Shown here: piece after piece, positions 60,952 to 64,000 of the stretch
How positions within the stretch are numbered: position 1 is the first letter of the stretch
How the letters are laid out: every line of letters starts with the position of its first letter
Origin: Caulobacter sp. CCUG 60055
GTDB lineage: Bacteria; Pseudomonadota; Alphaproteobacteria; Caulobacterales; Caulobacteraceae
Length of the DNA stretch: 64,000 bases
Direction of reading: 5' to 3'
Assembly (NCBI RefSeq): GCF_022750545.1
Contig: NZ_PUIC01000002.1
Span: forward strand, 1-64,000
The notes under the pieces: generated by a model
The model's database searches: none
Seen by the model: the letters and a program-made list of their open reading frames with translations, nothing else
What the model was told of the DNA's origin: nothing
Translations under genes and position numbers: made by a program

Positions 60952-61032
60952 TTTTATTAACCGGCCTGTCGGTCGAGCGCAACGCGAAAGCTGCGCGCCT
61001 TCGGGTTCCGGGCGTGAAAAAGGAGTTCCGTG

Positions 61033-62460
61033 ATGGCGCAATCGCAAGTGGGCTGGGGCGCGCTGCTGTCGGGAGGGAACGGCGTGCGGTCCATCGCCCT
61101 GGCCGGCGGCGTCGCCCTGCACGCCGTCAACGTCTATGTGGCGACCACCATCCTGCCGTCGGTGGTCAAGGACATTGGCGGGCTCGACCTCTACGCCTGG
61201 AACACCACGCTGTTCGTGGTGGCCTCGATCATCGGCTCGGCCCTGTCGGCCAGGCTGCTTCAAGGGGCGGGGCCGCGCGGCGCCTACGCGGTCGGCTCGC
61301 TGCTGTTCGGCCTGGGCACGTTGATCTGCGCGATCGCGCCTGGAATGCCGGTGCTTCTGCTCGGCCGTCTGGTCCAGGGGCTGGGCGGCGGCTTCCTCTT
61401 CGCCCTGTCCTACGCGATGATCCGGATCGTGTTCGCCGAGGCGCTGTGGCCGCGGGCCATGGCCCTGGTCTCGGGCATGTGGGGCGTGGCCACCCTGACC
61501 GGGCCGGCGATCGGCGGGATCTTCGCCGAGATCGGCGCCTGGCGGGCGGCCTTCTGGTCGATGGTCCCGGCCACGGCGCTGTTCGCCGCCCTGGCCTTCA
61601 CCGTCCTGCCGGGGCGCGGCCGCGACGCCGCCGAGCGGTCGAGCCCGCCTCTGACGCAGCTGGCGCTGCTGGGTCTGGCGGTGATGGCCGTGTCGGTCGG
61701 CGGCGTGCGCGCCGACCTCGCCTGGAACGTCGGCGGGATCGTCGCGGCCATGGTCCTGCTGACGGCGCTCGTCCTGGTCGAGCGCGGCGCGGCCAAGCGG
61801 CTGCTGCCGCGCGGCTCCCTGCGCCTGGCCGCGCCGCTGGGCGTCCTGTTCCTGACCATGTCGCTGCTCTCGATCACCGTGACCTCCAGCGAGATCTTCG
61901 TGCCTTTGTTCCTCCAGGTGCTGCACGGACAGTCGCCGCTGGCGGCCGGCTACCTCGCCGCCGCCATGGCCGCCGGGTGGACGACGGGCTCGATCGGCAG
62001 CTCGGGCGCCCAGGGGCGGCGGGCCGGGCGAGCCATAGTCCTTGCGCCGCTGTTGGCGTTGATCGGCATGGTGCTGCTGGCCCTGCTGGTTCCGGCGGGC
62101 AGCCACGGCGGCTGGCTGTCGCTCGGCCCGATCTGCGCGGCCCTGGCGGCGGTGGGCCTGGGCGTCGGCGTCGGCTGGCCGCACCTGCTGACCCGTATTC
62201 TGCAGGTGGCGCCGGCGGACGAGCAGGACCTGGCCTCGGCCTCGATCACCACGGTGCAGCTTTTCGGCACGGCCCTGGGCGCGGCGCTGGCGGGCATGGT
62301 GGTCAACCTGGCGGGGCTCACCCATCCGGGCGGCCAGGCCGGGACCTCGAACGCCGCGCTCTGGCTGTTCGTCGTCTTCGCCCTGGCGCCGGTCCTCAGC
62401 TTCCTGCCGGCCATGCGCAGCGCCCGGCTGCGGCCGCTCGCCCAAGCCGAGGCCGGATGA
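61033..62460 (+). CDS. 14-helix MFS exporter (DHA2 family)
   Basis: ATG 61033 follows AGGAG by seven bases; an adjacent GTG at 61030 is less likely. The 475-residue protein has about 14 membrane helices, as in EmrB/QacA drug exporters. Features are VYVATTILPSVVKDIGG in helix 1, GRLVQGLGGGFLFALSYAMI in the motif-C-like part of helix 5 and ATLTGPAIGGIFAEIGAWRAAFW. These efflux drugs or metabolites with protons. It is divergent from the SufR-like regulator, implying control by Fe-S or oxidative stress. Confidence 0.88.
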   Translation: MAQSQVGWGALLSGGNGVRSIALAGGVALHAVNVYVATTILPSVVKDIGGLDLYAWNTTLFVVASIIGSALSARLLQGAGPRGAYAVGSLLFGLGTLICAIAPGMPVLLLGRLVQGLGGGFLFALSYAMIRIVFAEALWPRAMALVSGMWGVATLTGPAIGGIFAEIGAWRAAFWSMVPATALFAALAFTVLPGRGRDAAERSSPPLTQLALLGLAVMAVSVGGVRADLAWNVGGIVAAMVLLTALVLVERGAAKRLLPRGSLRLAAPLGVLFLTMSLLSITVTSSEIFVPLFLQVLHGQSPLAAGYLAAAMAAGWTTGSIGSSGAQGRRAGRAIVLAPLLALIGMVLLALLVPAGSHGGWLSLGPICAALAAVGLGVGVGWPHLLTRILQVAPADEQDLASASITTVQLFGTALGAALAGMVVNLAGLTHPGGQAGTSNAALWLFVVFALAPVLSFLPAMRSARLRPLAQAEAG

Positions 62461-62581
62461 GGAAATCTAAATTCCTATCGAAATGATCTGAATTGAGTCC
62501 GGCCGCGCGATCCGACCTAGTCGAAGGGTCGAGCGGCTCTGGGCCGAGGCGCGCCGACGCTGAAGCGAAAGGCGCGCCGAC
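62461..62581 (+). other. Leader of the second M19 gene with short repeats
   Basis: This 121-base gap holds an AT-rich part with an inverted pair AATTC/GAATT (62470-62494) and, near the start codon, an 11-base direct repeat GGCGCGCCGAC (62548-62558 and 62571-62581). The repeat could be chance in such GC-rich DNA. A promoter is probable in the AT-rich part. Confidence 0.4.
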
Positions 62582-63835
62582 ATGGCCCAACGACCCCGTT
62601 CCCGTCTCCTGACGGTCGCCCTCGGCGTCCTGACGGCCCTCTGGTCCGCAGCCGCCTGGGGGGCGGACGCGCCGGCCCGGCCCGATCCCGACGCGGCCCA
62701 TGCGCGGGCCCTGGTGCTCGACAGCCACGCCGACATTCCGCTCGACTTCGGCAAGGGCGCCCACGACGCCGGCGTCGACGGCGACCCCCAGGTCGACCTG
62801 CCCAAGTTGAAGCGGGGCGGGGTGGGGGCCGTGGTGCTGGCGGTTTTCGCGCCGCAGGGACCGCGCACCCCCGAGGGGATCGCCAAGGCCCGCGCCGTGG
62901 CCGACGCCAAGCTGGCCGCCATCCGCGGCGTGGCCGCGTCGCACCCCGACCAGGCGGAACTGGCCCTGAGCGTCGCCGACGTCGTCCGCATCCACGCGGC
63001 GGGCAAGGTGGCGGTCATCGCCGGATTCCTCAACGCCTATCCGTTCGGCGCCAGCCTCGCGCCGATCGACGACTACTACGCCGCCGGGGTGCGGACCTTC
63101 GGCTTCGTCCACGCCGGCGGCAACGACTACGCCGACTCCTCGCGCCCCGCCGCCGGGCGCGGAGCCGAGTGGGGCGGCTTGTCGCCCCTCGGCCGGCAGG
63201 CGGTGGGCAAGCTGAACCGGCTGGGCGTGGTCATCGACGTCTCGCAACTGACGCCCGAGGGGGTGTTGCAGACCGTCGCCCTCAGCAAGGCCCCGGTGAT
63301 CGCCAGCCATTCGGCGGTGCGCGGCCGGGTGGATTCGCCCCGCAACCTCGGCGACGCCGAGCTGGACGCCATCGCCCGGAGCGGCGGCGTGGTGCAGATC
63401 GTCGCCTTCGGTCCCTATCTGGTCAATCCCGGCCCGGGCTACGCCGACAAGGTGCGCGTGGTGCGGGCGCGGTTCGGCCTGTCCGCCGATTTCGCCAAGC
63501 CGGCCGACGGAGCCGACGCGCTGGGCGACGAGCGCCGGACGGCCTATGCGCACGAGATCGCCGCCCTCCTGCCCAAGGCGTCGGTCAAGGACCTGGTCGA
63601 CGCGGTCGACTATGCGGTGCGGCGCATCGGCGTCGACCATGTCGGCCTGGCTTCGGACTTCAATCACGGCGGCGGCGTCGTCGGCTGGAGCAACGAGGGC
63701 GAGGCGGCCAACGTCACCCGCGAACTGGTCCGGCGGGGCTATTCCGAGGCCGATGTCGGCAAGATCTGGGGCGGCAACTTCCTGCGGGTGTTCGCCGAGG
63801 TCGAAGCCGTCGCCAAGCGCCAGGGCGGCGCGTGA
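62582..63835 (+). CDS. Membrane dipeptidase (M19) homologue, exported
   Basis: The 417-residue protein has a signal peptide (LTVALGVLTALWSAAAWGAD). It keeps the zinc motif HxD as His49-Ala-Asp51 (LDSHADIPL) and the late His243 (ASHSAVRG). The usual DVSH reads DVSQ (Gln222), and the Glu near residue 150 appears as Leu-Asn (GFLNAY). It is therefore different from the M19 homologue at 53336, which lost the opposite set. Activity is uncertain, though DVSQ variants may keep function. It overlaps the desaturase start by four bases. Confidence 0.82.
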   Translation: MAQRPRSRLLTVALGVLTALWSAAAWGADAPARPDPDAAHARALVLDSHADIPLDFGKGAHDAGVDGDPQVDLPKLKRGGVGAVVLAVFAPQGPRTPEGIAKARAVADAKLAAIRGVAASHPDQAELALSVADVVRIHAAGKVAVIAGFLNAYPFGASLAPIDDYYAAGVRTFGFVHAGGNDYADSSRPAAGRGAEWGGLSPLGRQAVGKLNRLGVVIDVSQLTPEGVLQTVALSKAPVIASHSAVRGRVDSPRNLGDAELDAIARSGGVVQIVAFGPYLVNPGPGYADKVRVVRARFGLSADFAKPADGADALGDERRTAYAHEIAALLPKASVKDLVDAVDYAVRRIGVDHVGLASDFNHGGGVVGWSNEGEAANVTRELVRRGYSEADVGKIWGGNFLRVFAEVEAVAKRQGGA

Positions 63836-64000
63836 CGGAGATCAGGAAAGAAGAGCAGGCGACGCTCTGGCTGGCCGCGGCGATCTATGGCGGCTGGGCG
63901 GCGGCGACCCTGCTGCACCGCTGGCTGCCCGGCCCGGTCCTGTTCGCCGTCGGCGGCTGGCTGATCGCCTGGCACGGGTCGTTGCAGCACGAGACCATCC
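63832..64000 (+). CDS. Fatty acid desaturase, N-terminal part (3' partial)
   Basis: GTG 63832 overlaps the M19 stop by four bases (GTGA). The 56 visible residues have two hydrophobic segments (LWLAAAIYGGWAAATLL and VLFAVGGWLIAWHG) and end with HGSLQHETI, the first histidine box of membrane fatty acid desaturases. These use a di-iron centre to put double bonds in acyl chains or act on related substrates. The window ends inside the gene, so the rest of the His boxes cannot be checked. Confidence 0.82.
   Translation, partial: MTEIRKEEQATLWLAAAIYGGWAAATLLHRWLPGPVLFAVGGWLIAWHGSLQHETI

Noticed and set aside
62548-62581. Direct repeat GGCGCGCCGAC as a possible regulator site
   Set aside because: Such GC-rich repeats can arise by chance here and the copies reach the start codon, so a specific role is not supported.
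1-64000. CRISPR arrays, tRNA or rRNA genes, insertion sequences and prophage genes
   Set aside because: No regularly spaced direct repeats, cloverleaf-like segments, transposases or integrases were seen on reading.

Overview
The window is about 70% GC, densely coded and almost fully protein-coding. It carries five TonB-dependent receptors, a cyoABCD quinol oxidase operon with SURF1 and a RegB/RegA-type redox two-component system, a FecI/FecR signalling pair and an H-NOX/cyclic-di-GMP pair. This combination points to an alphaproteobacterium of the Caulobacteraceae (Caulobacter or Phenylobacterium-like). The genus is an inference from gene content and codon use, not from a marker gene. I saw no rRNA, tRNA, CRISPR array, insertion sequence or prophage.

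Layout. 1-1.7 kb: end of an NfrA-like outer-membrane protein, a lipoprotein, and a winged-helix regulator. 1.8-4.5 kb: a short TonB-dependent receptor that appears to lack about 190 barrel residues, followed by an HSL-type esterase. 4.5-7.7 kb: a GNAT acetyltransferase and a translationally coupled H-NOX / GAF-GGDEF-EAL pair. 7.8-12.5 kb: a receptor with a Gly-rich insert, a universal stress protein, PhzF and a divergent ArsR regulator. 12.5-18.3 kb: a probable lysine/2-aminoadipate degradation operon (saccharopine/lysine dehydrogenase family, D-2-hydroxyglutarate dehydrogenase type oxidase, aminoadipate-semialdehyde dehydrogenase, 2-oxoadipate dioxygenase/decarboxylase) with a divergent Lrp regulator. 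18.4-26.2 kb: a metallo-hydrolase, then a minus-strand run of sigma factor, anti-sigma factor, STN-type receptor, FKBP isomerase and prolyl oligopeptidase.

26.3-33.2 kb: minus-strand cyoABCD-surf1-regB-regA, with several start/stop overlaps. 33.5-41.6 kb: an MHS-family transporter, then a TetR regulator divergent from an RND efflux operon whose promoter carries candidate operators. 41.7-42.6 kb: two small conserved proteins (DUF3597 and YidB families). 42.6-54.5 kb: a second TetR regulator and what looks like one regulon: MaoC-like hydratase, GPH-type transporter and acyl-CoA ligase on one strand, receptor and CocE/NonD hydrolase on the other, then a PEP-mutase/isocitrate-lyase-like enzyme, a penicillin-binding-protein-like serine hydrolase and an M19 dipeptidase homologue. 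A near-identical AT-rich motif (AAATTGAG[A/G]TCAT and its palindrome) lies in three of its promoter regions.

54.6-59.6 kb: another receptor, a GcvA-like LysR regulator and an MFS transporter. 59.7-64 kb: a small secreted protein, a SufR-type Fe-S regulator (perfect Cys spacing) divergent from a 14-TM MFS exporter, a second M19 homologue, and the start of a fatty acid desaturase.

The strongest candidates for something not yet described are the 42.6-54.5 kb regulon, the sigma/receptor/isomerase/prolyl-peptidase operon, and the SufR-like regulator linked to an exporter.
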